Below, piece after piece: positions 1-9,027 of a DNA stretch of 64,000 nt (its first letter is position 1; the number at the start of each line of letters is the position of its first letter). The stretch is taken from the NCBI GenBank assembly GCA_022826755.1, contig JAJDUG010000075.1, forward strand, positions 1 to 64,000, written 5' to 3'. The notes under the pieces are model-generated. The model saw nothing but the letters and a program-made list of their open reading frames with translations, ran no database searches and had not been told where the DNA came from. The position numbers and the translations under genes were made by a program. Source of the DNA: Acidobacteriota bacterium (GTDB lineage: Bacteria > Acidobacteriota > Terriglobia > Versatilivoradales > Versatilivoraceae).

Positions 1-921
1 AAACGTCCCCTCCCGTCCCAGCGGTCCGCCGATCGAGGCGCCGCTCTGCGCCCGGGTGTAGGCGGACTTCTCCGGATCGAAGTAATTGCGGGCCTGGACG
101 TGGCGGTTGCGGAGCAGCCCGAACAGGCTGCCGTGCAACTGGCTGGTCCCGCCCTTGGTGACGATGTTGATGGCTCCGCCCGGCGCGCCGCCCAGTTCCG
201 CCGAAAAGGTGTTGCGGTTGACCTGGAACTCCTGCACCGCCGCCTGGGTGATGGTGGACCGAACCGTGCCCGTGTCGAAGACGTTGTTCAGACCGTCCAG
301 CATGAAGGTGTTGCTCCGCCCGCTGCCTCCCCCGATCCCCAGCCCCGAATGGGGCGTCACCACGATTCGGCCGTCCCGGTCATCGACCATGTGGTTGGTA
401 TCGACCACTCCCGGCGTCAGCAGCGCCAGGTCCAGGTAGTCCCGCCGGTTGATGGGCAGGTTCTCGATGCGCACCGAGTCGATATGGTCGGCCTGCGTCG
501 TCTGATGAGTGTCGATCGCCGGGCGCTCGGCTACGGCTGATACCACGATGCTCCTGGTGGCCGTGCCCAGGGTCAGCTCCGGCGAAAAGGCCGCCGTCTC
601 TCCCACCCGAACCTCGAAGTTCTCGGCCACGTAGGGGAGAAAGCCGTCCGCCTCGAAACGCAGCGTATAGAGGCCCGGCATGACGTGGCTGAAGACATAT
701 TCGCCCAGCGGGGAACTGACGGTTGTCTGCTCCAGGTCTCGTTCCTGGTCGGTGGCGGTCACGGCGACGCCCGGTATGACGGCCAGCGTCTGGTCGAACA
801 CCCTCCCCTGGATGCGGCCGCCCTTGGTCTGGGCTCCCGACAGGGAAGCGCCGAACAGAACCAGAATGACGACTGCCGCCCATCGGCGGCCCCCTTTGTA
901 GAGTAGTGATGTCGATCGCAT
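1..921 (-). CDS. TonB-dependent receptor, N-terminal part (cut by window edge)
   Basis: This is the first 307 codons of an Oar-like outer-membrane receptor. The frame is open from the ATG at 921 to the left edge, so most of the beta-barrel lies outside. Residues 1 to about 31 form a signal peptide ending in SLSGAQ. A carboxypeptidase-regulatory-like beta-sandwich follows (about 33-120), then a plug domain with FMLDGLNNVFDTG and GGAPGGAINIVTKGG. This order is typical of the large receptor families of Acidobacteriota, which are thought to import polysaccharide- or peptide-derived substrates. The substrate cannot be told from sequence. The gene is divergent from the Tsx-like gene at 1088 and shares a 166-base intergenic region with it. 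Confidence 0.9.
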   Translation of the reverse strand, partial: MRSTSLLYKGGRRWAAVVILVLFGASLSGAQTKGGRIQGRVFDQTLAVIPGVAVTATDQERDLEQTTVSSPLGEYVFSHVMPGLYTLRFEADGFLPYVAENFEVRVGETAAFSPELTLGTATRSIVVSAVAERPAIDTHQTTQADHIDSVRIENLPINRRDYLDLALLTPGVVDTNHMVDDRDGRIVVTPHSGLGIGGGSGRSNTFMLDGLNNVFDTGTVRSTITQAAVQEFQVNRNTFSAELGGAPGGAINIVTKGGTSQLHGSLFGLLRNRHVQARNYFDPEKSAYTRAQSGASIGGPLGREGTF

Positions 922-1087
922 CGTCTGGCTTCCTTCGTTGGCGGAACACGGTTCCGACAAGACAGAAATTCAGTTGAATAACCGAATACTTGGGGCTACA
1001 TTTTACGGCCTAAGTCAAGCGGGGGGCGGTTTTTTCACCGGATTTTCGCAATCTTGGGGTAATGTTTCACCGAAATAGGAGGATCCC

Positions 1088-1879
1088 ATGACCCGACACC
1101 CCTGCCGCACGCGATTGCTGTCATCGCTTGCCACGGCTTTCCTGGTGCTGGCGATCCCCGCGGCGGCAGCCGGCCAGGCCGAATTCCACTACCAGTACGG
1201 CAAGCTGGCCAACCCCTTCTCGGGCGCGCAGGAAAATACCTCCATCCTCACCGTGCAGCATGCGACGGGATGGCGGTTGGGAGACAGTTTCTTTTTTCTC
1301 GATATTCTCAATGACGGACTTCAGGACGGATTCAACGACAAGGACCTCTACGGCGAATGGTATCCGACCCTGAGCCTCGGCAAGGTGTCGGGGAGGAAGC
1401 TCCAACTGGGACCGATCCGGGACATCTCGGTCATCGGCGGCATCAACTTCGGCGCCGACGCCAACGTCTTCAAATATCTGCCCGGTGTGCGAGCCTCCTG
1501 GAAGGTGCCGGGCTTCGCCTTCCTCAACACCGACGTGATGGCCTACATCGACGGCAACAGCGGCGCCGCCAGCGGCGGCGCGCCCCGCACCAGCAACAGC
1601 TTCACCGTCGACGTCAATTGGGCGCTGCCCTTCCGACTGGGTAGCCAATCGTTCCTGATGGGCGGTCATGCCGAGTACATCGGCGGGAGCACGGACGAGT
1701 TCGGCAACCCTGTCAAGGGGTGGGTTCTGGCGCAGCCCCAACTCACCTGGGACCTGGGCGCCGCCTTCGGAGCGGCGAACCACTTGCTGGTGGGAATCGA
1801 GTACCAGTACTGGCGCAACAAGCTGGGTGCGGAGGAAGATGAGTACGCCCCGCAGTTGCTGGTGATCTGGCGGTTCTGA
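1088..1879 (+). CDS. Tsx-like nucleoside-specific outer-membrane channel
   Basis: The 263-residue product looks like a member of the Tsx family, small barrels that let nucleosides cross the outer membrane. A signal peptide covers about residues 1-29 (cleavage near AAAAGQA). Tsx-like stretches follow: FHYQYGKLANPF, SILTVQHATGWRLGD, FFFLDI and, near the end, VGIEYQYWRNK. The chain ends in the aromatic WRF expected of a barrel. A strong TAGGAGG site at 1075-1081 supports the ATG at 1088. The next gene downstream is an NCS2 base permease, so the two could form an outer- and inner-membrane uptake route for bases or nucleosides. The pairing is inference; the family call rests on recognised motifs only. 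Confidence 0.78.
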   Translation: MTRHPCRTRLLSSLATAFLVLAIPAAAAGQAEFHYQYGKLANPFSGAQENTSILTVQHATGWRLGDSFFFLDILNDGLQDGFNDKDLYGEWYPTLSLGKVSGRKLQLGPIRDISVIGGINFGADANVFKYLPGVRASWKVPGFAFLNTDVMAYIDGNSGAASGGAPRTSNSFTVDVNWALPFRLGSQSFLMGGHAEYIGGSTDEFGNPVKGWVLAQPQLTWDLGAAFGAANHLLVGIEYQYWRNKLGAEEDEYAPQLLVIWRF

Positions 1880-2011
1880 CAGGCGCAAGAAACAGAGTCT
1901 GCGGCGCGGCGCAGGCACACCGCCCCCTTCGCACGCCCGAGTACCAAACTGCCGGGGGCGCCTTCGCGAGGTCCCGCCAAGCGTCCCATTCATGAGTAAA
2001 GGATGAACAAC

Positions 2012-3805
2012 ATGGATGATCAAGACACCGTCCGGAATACCGCCGTTCGCTATGAGCCCGATGAGAAGCCGCCGGCATTGCTGTCCCTTGGCTTGGGACT
2101 GCAACTGGCCGTCCTCTCCGTTGCCGGCGTCGTCCTGACTCCAGCCATCGTGATTCGGGTGGCCGGAGGAACAGAAGCCTTCCTCTCCTGGGCCGTGTTC
2201 GCCGCGTTGGCCGTCAGCGGGGTCACCACACTCGTCCAGGCGGTACGCTTGGGCCGCATCGGCGCCGGCTACGTTCTGTTGATGGGGACCTCGGGTGCGT
2301 TCATCGCGGTTTGCATCACGGCCATTGCCGAGGGTGGGCCGGGGATGCTGGCCACTCTGGTGGTGGCCTCCTCGCTTTTCCAGTTCGGACTGGCTGCCCG
2401 GCTTTCGCTCTTCCGCCGGGTCCTGACGCCGGTGGTGGCGGGGACCGTCATCATGCTGATTCCGGTGACGGTCATGCCCTTCATCTTCAAAATGTTGAAC
2501 GATGTGCCGGAAGGAACCCCGTTGAGCGCCTCCGGAACCTCCGCCCTGGTGACGCTGCTGGTCATCGCCGGCCTGGCGCTGAAGGCGCGCGGCAGCCTGC
2601 GGCTGTGGGCGCCGGTGGTCGGTGTGGCGGCCGGATCGGTGGTGGCCGGGTACTACGGAATCTACGACACCAGACTTATCGCCGAAGCGGCCTGGATCGG
2701 ACTTCCCTCGGAAGGATGGCCAGGGCTGGATCTGAGCTTCGGACCCACCTTCTGGGCTCTGCTTCCGGCATTCGTGTTTGTGACCCTGGTGGGCGCCATC
2801 GAAACGATCGGGGACGCGGTCGCCATCCAGCGGGTCTCCCGCCGGCGGGCCCGGGCCGTCGATTTCCGGGCCGTGCAGGGTGCGGTGGCTGCCGATGGAT
2901 TGGGGAACCTGCTGTCCGGTCTGGCCGGCACCGTGCCGAACACCACCTATTCGAGCAGCGTATCGGTGACCGAACTCACCGGGGTTGGGGCCCGCCGGGT
3001 CGGCATGGCGGTGGGCGCCGTGTTCATTACGATGGCGTTTCTGCCCAAGGCGCCGGCGGTGCTGCTGGCGATTCCGGGGCCGGTGGCGGCCGCCTACATC
3101 ACGGTTCTGCTGGCGATGCTGTTCGTGATCGGCATGAGGATCGTCGTCCAGGACGGCATCGACTACCGCAAGGGGGTGGTGGCCGGGGTGGCTTTCTGGA
3201 TTGGCGCGGGTTTCCAGAACGGCGCCATATTCCCCGAGTACTTCAACGACTTCGCGGGCGGACTACTGCAGAACGGGATGACTGCCGGCGGTCTGGCCGC
3301 CATTCTCATGACGACGTTCCTGGAGTTGACCCAGCCCCGCCGCAAACGGATGGAGACCGAGTGCCACCTGTCCGCCCTGCCCAAGATCCAGGAGTTCCTC
3401 AAGTCTTTCGCCGCGGACAACGGCTGGACACAGGCGATGCGCAACCGGTTGGACGCGGCCGTCGAGGAAACCCTGGCAACGCTGTTCCATCGGGGAGATT
3501 CCGCCGAGACGCGAGAGCCGCGCCGACTGCGGCTGGTGGCATTCAAGGAGAACGGCGGCGCCGTCCTGGAACTCATTGCCTCGGGCCGCGACGACCAGAA
3601 TCTCCAGGATCGAATCGCCCTGTTGGGCCGATACGCCGAAGGTCCGGGAGTCGAACGGGAAATCTCGCTGAGGTTGCTGCGGCACGTCGCCTCCTCCATC
3701 CGTCACCAGCAGTACCACAACACCGACATTGTCACCATCCGGGTGAAGGCTCCGGATCCGGAGTCCGGTCCAGCTTCCGAAAGCGGGTCCACCGAGGCCG
3801 AATAA
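2012..3805 (+). CDS. NCS2 xanthine/uracil permease fused to an anti-sigma-type ATPase-like domain
   Basis: An inner-membrane nucleobase transporter of the NCS2 family occupies about residues 1-440, with some 12-14 hydrophobic segments. The stretch FVTLVGAIETIGDAVAIQ is the family's conserved substrate-site region, and NTTYSSSVSVTELTGVGAR is the next family signature. Residues about 447-585 are soluble and resemble a degenerate GHKL ATPase of the SpoIIAB/RsbW kind: NRLDAAVEETLATL stands where the N-box would be, but the glycine-rich G1 box is not recognisable. At 597 residues it is much longer than plain NCS2 permeases (about 430-480). The AAAGGA at 1998-2003 overlaps an earlier ATG at 2003 and sits eight bases before the ATG at 2012, so 2012 is the better start. 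Confidence 0.87.
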   Translation: MDDQDTVRNTAVRYEPDEKPPALLSLGLGLQLAVLSVAGVVLTPAIVIRVAGGTEAFLSWAVFAALAVSGVTTLVQAVRLGRIGAGYVLLMGTSGAFIAVCITAIAEGGPGMLATLVVASSLFQFGLAARLSLFRRVLTPVVAGTVIMLIPVTVMPFIFKMLNDVPEGTPLSASGTSALVTLLVIAGLALKARGSLRLWAPVVGVAAGSVVAGYYGIYDTRLIAEAAWIGLPSEGWPGLDLSFGPTFWALLPAFVFVTLVGAIETIGDAVAIQRVSRRRARAVDFRAVQGAVAADGLGNLLSGLAGTVPNTTYSSSVSVTELTGVGARRVGMAVGAVFITMAFLPKAPAVLLAIPGPVAAAYITVLLAMLFVIGMRIVVQDGIDYRKGVVAGVAFWIGAGFQNGAIFPEYFNDFAGGLLQNGMTAGGLAAILMTTFLELTQPRRKRMETECHLSALPKIQEFLKSFAADNGWTQAMRNRLDAAVEETLATLFHRGDSAETREPRRLRLVAFKENGGAVLELIASGRDDQNLQDRIALLGRYAEGPGVEREISLRLLRHVASSIRHQQYHNTDIVTIRVKAPDPESGPASESGSTEAE

Positions 3806-3894
3806 CGGCTTTCAGCTCGCCGGCGCCAAAGATTCCATTGTCAGGACCCACCAGGAGACCGGGACGCCGCGCACCGAAGATCTGTCCAAAGCCA

Positions 3895-4623
3895 ATGCAA
3901 GCATACGACTCAATTGCCGAAGAGTACCGGGACTCCAAGCAACTGCCGTTCCGGGACCACCTGGAACGGTATACCCTGTTCCAACTGCTGGGTGACGTGC
4001 GCGGGAAAACGGTCCTGGACATGGCCTGCGGCGAGGGGTTCTACACCCGCCTGCTCAAGCGAGCCGGCGCCTCGGAGGTCACGGGCGTCGACATCTCCGC
4101 GGAGATGATTCGACTGGCCGAGGATCAGGAGGCACGCCATCCGCTGGGTTGCAGGTACGTGCGGGCGGACGCGGCGGCGTTCCAGCCCGAAGGAACGGTC
4201 GACCGGGTGGTGGCCATGTATCTGTTAAACTATGCCAGAACCGCCGAGGAGCTCGGACGATTTTGCCGGGCCTGCCATGACGCCCTGAAACCGGGCGGCC
4301 GCCTCATCGGCGTCAACGACAACGTGCGGAATGTCCCGACCGGCACGGCTTCGCTGGCGAAATACGGCCTGGAGAGATCCTGTCCCAACCCGGCGGCCGA
4401 GGGCGATGTCATCCGCTACACCATCACCAATACCGACGGACGCCGGTTCCGGTTCGACAACTTCTACCTCACCCCCGAAACCTACGAGGCAGCGTTCCGG
4501 AAGGCCGGATTCAGGGGATTTCGTTGGGTGGATTTCCGGCTGCACCCCTCCCAGAAGGGCAATCCCTTCTGGGACGATTTCCTGAGCAATCCCCCCATCG
4601 CCGCTTTCATGGCCACACGGTGA
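3895..4623 (+). CDS. class I SAM-dependent methyltransferase
   Basis: A 242-residue cytosolic methyltransferase of the Methyltransf_25/11 type. The SAM-binding motif I is clear (VLDMACGEGFYTRLL, about residues 40-54), followed by the acidic strand end VTGVDISAEMI and a motif IV-like DRVVAMYLLNYA. No substrate-specific feature is recognised, so small-molecule methylation is the only safe call. The gene lies 89 bases after the permease on the same strand and could be cotranscribed with it. It converges with the TonB receptor gene at 4785. No good Shine-Dalgarno sequence precedes the ATG, but MQAYDSIAEEYRDS is a usual N-terminus for this family. Confidence 0.88.
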   Translation: MQAYDSIAEEYRDSKQLPFRDHLERYTLFQLLGDVRGKTVLDMACGEGFYTRLLKRAGASEVTGVDISAEMIRLAEDQEARHPLGCRYVRADAAAFQPEGTVDRVVAMYLLNYARTAEELGRFCRACHDALKPGGRLIGVNDNVRNVPTGTASLAKYGLERSCPNPAAEGDVIRYTITNTDGRRFRFDNFYLTPETYEAAFRKAGFRGFRWVDFRLHPSQKGNPFWDDFLSNPPIAAFMATR

Positions 4624-4674
4624 GCAGCCGGGGCGCTTGTCCCCCACCGGCTCGACCGCGCGCTTCGCAAACGG

Positions 4675-4764
4675 GACGCCGCGTTGGCCCCCCTCCGGAT
4701 CGACTGCGGGCGGAGCCCTCGTCGAGCCGAATGGCGAAGGCTGATGCGGTGGGGGGCCGACGCC
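4675..4764. repeat. dispersed hairpin-forming intergenic repeat, copy 1
   Basis: This stretch sits between two convergent genes (4623 and 4785). Its left part around 4685-4700 (GGCCCCCCTCCGGA) and right part around 4747-4759 (CGGTGGGGGGCC) are imperfect inverted copies, so it can fold into a GC-rich hairpin. Two blocks recur at 62,408-62,429 and 62,654-62,672; the 19 bases at 4724-4742 are identical to 62,654-62,672. Both copies lie at convergent gene ends, which suggests a REP-like or bidirectional terminator element. Confidence 0.7.
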
Positions 4765-4784
4765 GGCGCCGCCTAAAAGCCCCC

Positions 4785-7556
4785 CTATTGCCCCAGCTTC
4801 TTGAATGAGAAGGCCAGGCGGAAGTAGAAAAAGGCGCCGTTGAACCCCCAGGGCGTGTATTCGCTGTACTGCTCGCCCACGCTGGTCGCGTTGGGAGAGA
4901 CATCGGGGAAGGTGTTGAAGGCGTTGCGGGCGCCAATCGCCAGCCTCGTCTGCTCGCTCAAGGGCACCCCGACCTCCAGGTCGAAGACCGGCTTGCCGCT
5001 GAAGAGGGTCTGGGCGCTGTCCCAGTCGAACCAGGCGCCATAGTAGTTCAGGCGCCCCAGAACGTTCACCGGGCCGATTTTCTGGCTGACGCCGGCGTTC
5101 CAGCGGTTCCTGGGGAGGGCTTCCTGAAGTTCCCGCAGGCGGCGCGCCGCGTTGAGCAGATCCGGATTGAAATGGGTCACCCGGGTGTCGGTGTGGTTGA
5201 AGACGGCGCTGAACACGGTGCCGCCCTTCAGCCGGGGCGGCGCGTAGCTGAAGACCAGGTCGACTCCCTGGGTGGTGGTGGAGATATCGTTGGTGAAGAA
5301 GCGAAAGCTCGCCAGGCCGCGAGCGTTCTCCACCCCCGCTTCCAGGAGTTGATCGACCTCTGCGGCCGTGAGCGTAAAATCCTGGGTTACGGCCATACGG
5401 TCATCCACATCGATGCGGAAATAGTCGGCCGTGAGAATCAACGCCCCTTGTTCCAGAACCGCCCCGGCGGTGGTGTTGACCGAGGTCTCGGGGTTGAGCG
5501 GCTCACCGCCCCGCAGCCGCGCCACGGGAAAGATCGACGGAACGGTGCCCCGTTCCACCAGGTCGCCGATGGTGGGGTCGAAAATCGTCGACAGGTTGAA
5601 CCCGTTCTGCTGGCCGGGCGTGGGGGCGCGGAACCCGCTGCTCAGGCTGGCGCGGAGCGAAAAGGGATCCGCAAGCCGGTAGCGGCCCGACAGCTTGCCG
5701 TTGACGGTGGTGCCGAAATCCTCGAAGTTCTCGATGCGAGCCGCCGTACCCACCGTCCATCGGTCCTCCGCACCCGACAGTTCCACATCGCCGTAGAACG
5801 CGATGTTGCTGCGGTTCCACTTGCCGGCCGCTTGCGGGCTGTAGCCGCTGAAGCCGTTGGAACCGGCGCTGAACCCCTGAGCGGCATAGGGGCCGACTTC
5901 CCAGGATTCCCGTTGTCCCAGCCGTGTCTCATACTGTTCGTCGCGCCACTCGGCCCCGGCGGCAAGGTTGAGACTGTCGTTGACGGCATAGGAGACATCC
6001 AGGTTGAGACTGATCTCCTGCTGCCGATTGCTGCCCAGGTCGAAGTCGGTGGGGGTGGACGGACCGAGCGAGGCGTTGACCGTGTTGCTGATGAACAGAT
6101 CGGTCCGGTGAGACCCGACGCTGACGCTCCCGTCCCAGACCAGACCCTTGCCGGTGAAGCCGCGTATCCCGGCGACCACCGCACCATCGGAAACCGAGCC
6201 TCCAAAGTTGGGCGTAAAACCTCCGGGAAAGAGTTCCTGGAAGGAAAAGCAATCGGCGCCGGCGAACACCCTTCCCAGGGGCTCCGAGTCAGGCACGTGA
6301 TCGGTAACGGGTACCGTGGGGCAGTCGGCCGAGGGTCCGCCGCGCGCGGCCGCGACGTCGCCGATGAGCAGGGTTCGACCACCGTCACCGGTAAACACGC
6401 CCCCGCGCGTGTTGGGGTTGCGGAAGAAGAAACCGCCCGTCACCTCCTTGCCGGCGTAGCCGGTGTGTCCGTAGAACTGCAGGCGATCGGTGAGAGGGAA
6501 GCCGAAATTGCCGAACAGCTTGAGGTCGCCGTCGACCTCCGGGGAGCCCCAGATCTGGGCGGGGTCTCGCACGTGGGTATTGCCGGCTGCCACCAGAGCC
6601 GCCACGTCGCTGCGCCGGATGCTGCGGTCGGTCGGCTCGGCGCCGCCGTATTCGAAGCTGAGGTTGGCAAAACCGGTCGCGCCCAGCGGCAATCCGGCGT
6701 TGCCGGCAACACTGTAGGTGGCGCCGTCCCATCGCTCGCCGTAGATGCCGGTATTGAACTCGAGACTGCCGCCCGACCGACTGTCCTTGGGCAGCAGATT
6801 GATGACTCCGGCAATGGCGTCGGAACCGTACTGGGCGGCGGCGCCGTCGCGCAGCACCTCGGCCTGCCTCAAGGCAATCGCCGGGATGCCCGAGATATCC
6901 GTCCCCTGGGACCCGAAGGCCACGCCGTTGCCGCCGTGCCAGTCGATGATGGAGGAGCGGTGGCGGCGCTTCCCGTTGACCAACACCAGCGTGTGGTCGG
7001 GCGCCAGGTTGCGCAGCATCATGGGCCGTACGACGGTGGAGGCATCGCTGATCGGCTGGGTGTTGACGTTGAAGGAGGGAACCACCGCCCGCAACTGGGT
7101 TGCCAGGTCCCGGCTTCCCTGGCTGGTGAAGTCATCGGTCCGGATGACGTCCACCGGGACGGTGGACTCGGTCGCCGACCGCGGCTCGGCCCGGCTGCCC
7201 ACCACTACAATGGAGGTGGTGACCGCTCCCAGTTCCAGCGAGAAGTTGCGCACCACCGTTTGGCCGGCAATCAGCTCGACGCCGGTGGCGGTGGCAGGCT
7301 CGAAGCCGGGAGCCTCCACCGTCACCGCGTAGACCCCAGGGGCCAGGGTCAATTGGTAGCCGCCCACGGCATCGGCGGTATCGGTCACCTGCGCGCCGGA
7401 GGCATTGTTGGTCGCCGTGACCTCCGCGGCCGGGATGGCCGAGCCGAAAGCGTCGTCGACCTCGCCTCTCAAGGTAGCGGTTCCCTGAGCGTTGGCCGTG
7501 CCGTACAACGCAATCAGGAGCGGCACAACCGTCGAAACAGCAAGTCTGAGAAACAT
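4785..7556 (-). CDS. TonB-dependent receptor with carboxypeptidase-regulatory domain
   Basis: A complete 923-residue outer-membrane receptor. Residues 1-23 are a signal peptide ending in GTANA. About 27-110 is a carboxypeptidase-regulatory-like domain (TLRGEVDDAFGSAIPAAEV). A plug follows, with DHTLVLVNGKRRHRS and LRDGAAAQYGSDAIAGVINL, the classic plug motifs of siderophore/vitamin-type receptors. A beta-barrel with VELSGAEDRWTVGTAARIENF fills the rest. The ATG at 7556 is preceded by a strong GGAGGAG, and the longer frame upstream of it lacks a signal peptide. The plug is closer to classical TonB receptors than the Oar-like receptor at 1-921. Substrate unknown. Confidence 0.93.
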   Translation of the reverse strand: MFLRLAVSTVVPLLIALYGTANAQGTATLRGEVDDAFGSAIPAAEVTATNNASGAQVTDTADAVGGYQLTLAPGVYAVTVEAPGFEPATATGVELIAGQTVVRNFSLELGAVTTSIVVVGSRAEPRSATESTVPVDVIRTDDFTSQGSRDLATQLRAVVPSFNVNTQPISDASTVVRPMMLRNLAPDHTLVLVNGKRRHRSSIIDWHGGNGVAFGSQGTDISGIPAIALRQAEVLRDGAAAQYGSDAIAGVINLLPKDSRSGGSLEFNTGIYGERWDGATYSVAGNAGLPLGATGFANLSFEYGGAEPTDRSIRRSDVAALVAAGNTHVRDPAQIWGSPEVDGDLKLFGNFGFPLTDRLQFYGHTGYAGKEVTGGFFFRNPNTRGGVFTGDGGRTLLIGDVAAARGGPSADCPTVPVTDHVPDSEPLGRVFAGADCFSFQELFPGGFTPNFGGSVSDGAVVAGIRGFTGKGLVWDGSVSVGSHRTDLFISNTVNASLGPSTPTDFDLGSNRQQEISLNLDVSYAVNDSLNLAAGAEWRDEQYETRLGQRESWEVGPYAAQGFSAGSNGFSGYSPQAAGKWNRSNIAFYGDVELSGAEDRWTVGTAARIENFEDFGTTVNGKLSGRYRLADPFSLRASLSSGFRAPTPGQQNGFNLSTIFDPTIGDLVERGTVPSIFPVARLRGGEPLNPETSVNTTAGAVLEQGALILTADYFRIDVDDRMAVTQDFTLTAAEVDQLLEAGVENARGLASFRFFTNDISTTTQGVDLVFSYAPPRLKGGTVFSAVFNHTDTRVTHFNPDLLNAARRLRELQEALPRNRWNAGVSQKIGPVNVLGRLNYYGAWFDWDSAQTLFSGKPVFDLEVGVPLSEQTRLAIGARNAFNTFPDVSPNATSVGEQYSEYTPWGFNGAFFYFRLAFSFKKLGQ

Positions 7557-7632
7557 TAACTCCTCCCGCCGGAACGATTCCTGGTACACAATCATAGCCT
7601 GCAATTCCGAATGAGAAAGGTAGCCTATCCCC

Positions 7633-9021
7633 TTGGATCGCGGAAGAGCCTTTTGGGCTCCGGACTCAACTTCAGGCGGCGGCAGGCCGCTCGTGCCCCG
7701 GCGTGAGGCTGGCCAAGCAACGCCTGCCCGGACCGTGGATGCGGTCGGTGCCTGGTGTCTGCTGGGGTATGCGGCGCTCGCCGTACTGGCGCGGCAGCCG
7801 GGCGAGCCGCCGTTGCCGGCCTTCTTCCTGCTGGTCGCCTGGACCGGTATTCCGGTGTTCGGCCTCACCCTGCACTTTCGGCGGCGAGAGGAGCCGTTTC
7901 CGCTCGGCCGCCTGCTTTTCTGGGCTATAGCCTTCCGCATCTGCGGGCTGGCGGGCGGCCCCTTCTACGAGGACGACTTCTACCGCTACCTTTGGGACGG
8001 GTACCGGTTCGCCACCGCCGGCAGCCCCTACGGGCCGGCTCCGGAGGTGTTTTTCCTCGACCCCGCCGTGCCGCCGGCCATGCAGTCCGTACTCAGCGGC
8101 ATCAACACTCCGGAACTGCCCACCATCTACGCCCCGGTGACACAGGCCATCTTCCTGCTTGGCTACTGGCTGCAGCCGGGGAGCGTCACCGTGCTGCAGG
8201 CCATCCTGATCGGGTTGGACCTGGCCTTGGTGGGGCTGCTGCTGCGCCTGGCCCCGGCGCGCAACGTGCTGCTCTATGCCTGGTGTCCCCTGGTGATCAA
8301 GGAGATCGCCTTCACCGCCCACCCGGATGGCGCCGGCGCCTGCCTGCTGCTGGCGGCCGTGGTGCTGTCCCGGGACCGTCGCTGGCAAGGGGCCGCCGTC
8401 GCCCTGGGGCTGGCAGCGGGAGCCAAGGCGTTCGGTCTGGTTCTGGCGCCGCTGGTGCTGGCCGGAGCCCGCTTCCGGCACTGGCTGCTGTTCGCCGCCA
8501 CGGTGGCGGCCGTCTACGCGCCGTTCGCGTTGAGAGGCGGAAGCGAGCTGGCCTCTCTGCAGGTGTTCGCGCAGGAGTGGGAATTCAACTCGTGGCTGTT
8601 CGGGCTGTTGAAGACCGCGCTGGCGCCGTTTGAGGCCAGGCTTGCCCTCGGGCTGGCTTTTGCGGCATTCTGGGGGTGGTACCAAGTCAAGTACTTGCGG
8701 AACCCCGCACGGGGAATCCCGCGGGGAGACTGGATCTTCGGTGGGCTGCTGGCGGCATCCCCGGTCATCAATCCCTGGTACCTGCTTTGGCTGTTGCCAT
8801 TCGCGGCGGTTTATCCGACTATTTGGGCCTGGACGGCCTCGCTGGCCGTGCTGCTCAGCTACGTGACCGGGCTGAACCTGCAGGACTATGAGATGCACCC
8901 CTACGGGCAACCCCCGTTGGTGCGCGGGCTGGAGTTCGGACTGATCCTGTGCGGGCTCGGCTGTGACCTGATCCGACGCCGGTGGACCGGCCGCGCGAGC
9001 CGCGCCGGCGCCAAAGGATGA
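7633..9021 (+). CDS. GT-C family membrane glycosyltransferase (GT87/mannosyltransferase-like)
   Basis: A polytopic membrane protein of up to 462 residues with about ten hydrophobic helices. The motif FYEDDFYRYLWDG at residues 112-123 in the first extracytoplasmic loop is the acidic catalytic-loop signature of polyprenol-phosphate-sugar-dependent GT-C enzymes. YAPVTQAIFLLGYWLQPG and SPVINPWYLLWLLPF are further family-like segments. Such enzymes add a mannose or similar sugar from a lipid carrier on the periplasmic face. The acceptor is unknown. The start is uncertain: the TTG at 7633 is the first possible one and the first 35 residues look poorly conserved. The stop TGA at 9019-9021 lies within the Shine-Dalgarno region of the next gene, which suggests coupling. 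Confidence 0.78.
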   Translation: MDRGRAFWAPDSTSGGGRPLVPRREAGQATPARTVDAVGAWCLLGYAALAVLARQPGEPPLPAFFLLVAWTGIPVFGLTLHFRRREEPFPLGRLLFWAIAFRICGLAGGPFYEDDFYRYLWDGYRFATAGSPYGPAPEVFFLDPAVPPAMQSVLSGINTPELPTIYAPVTQAIFLLGYWLQPGSVTVLQAILIGLDLALVGLLLRLAPARNVLLYAWCPLVIKEIAFTAHPDGAGACLLLAAVVLSRDRRWQGAAVALGLAAGAKAFGLVLAPLVLAGARFRHWLLFAATVAAVYAPFALRGGSELASLQVFAQEWEFNSWLFGLLKTALAPFEARLALGLAFAAFWGWYQVKYLRNPARGIPRGDWIFGGLLAASPVINPWYLLWLLPFAAVYPTIWAWTASLAVLLSYVTGLNLQDYEMHPYGQPPLVRGLEFGLILCGLGCDLIRRRWTGRASRAGAKG

Positions 9022-9027
9022 ACGACC

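Noticed and set aside
2311-3894. An open frame that extends the methyltransferase gene far upstream
   Set aside because: It lies in another frame of the NCS2 permease gene; methyltransferase homology begins at the ATG at 3895.
5172-7559. A 795-codon open frame opposite the TonB receptor gene
   Set aside because: It mirrors the codons of the receptor gene, has no recognisable domain and no ribosome site. High GC content creates such frames.
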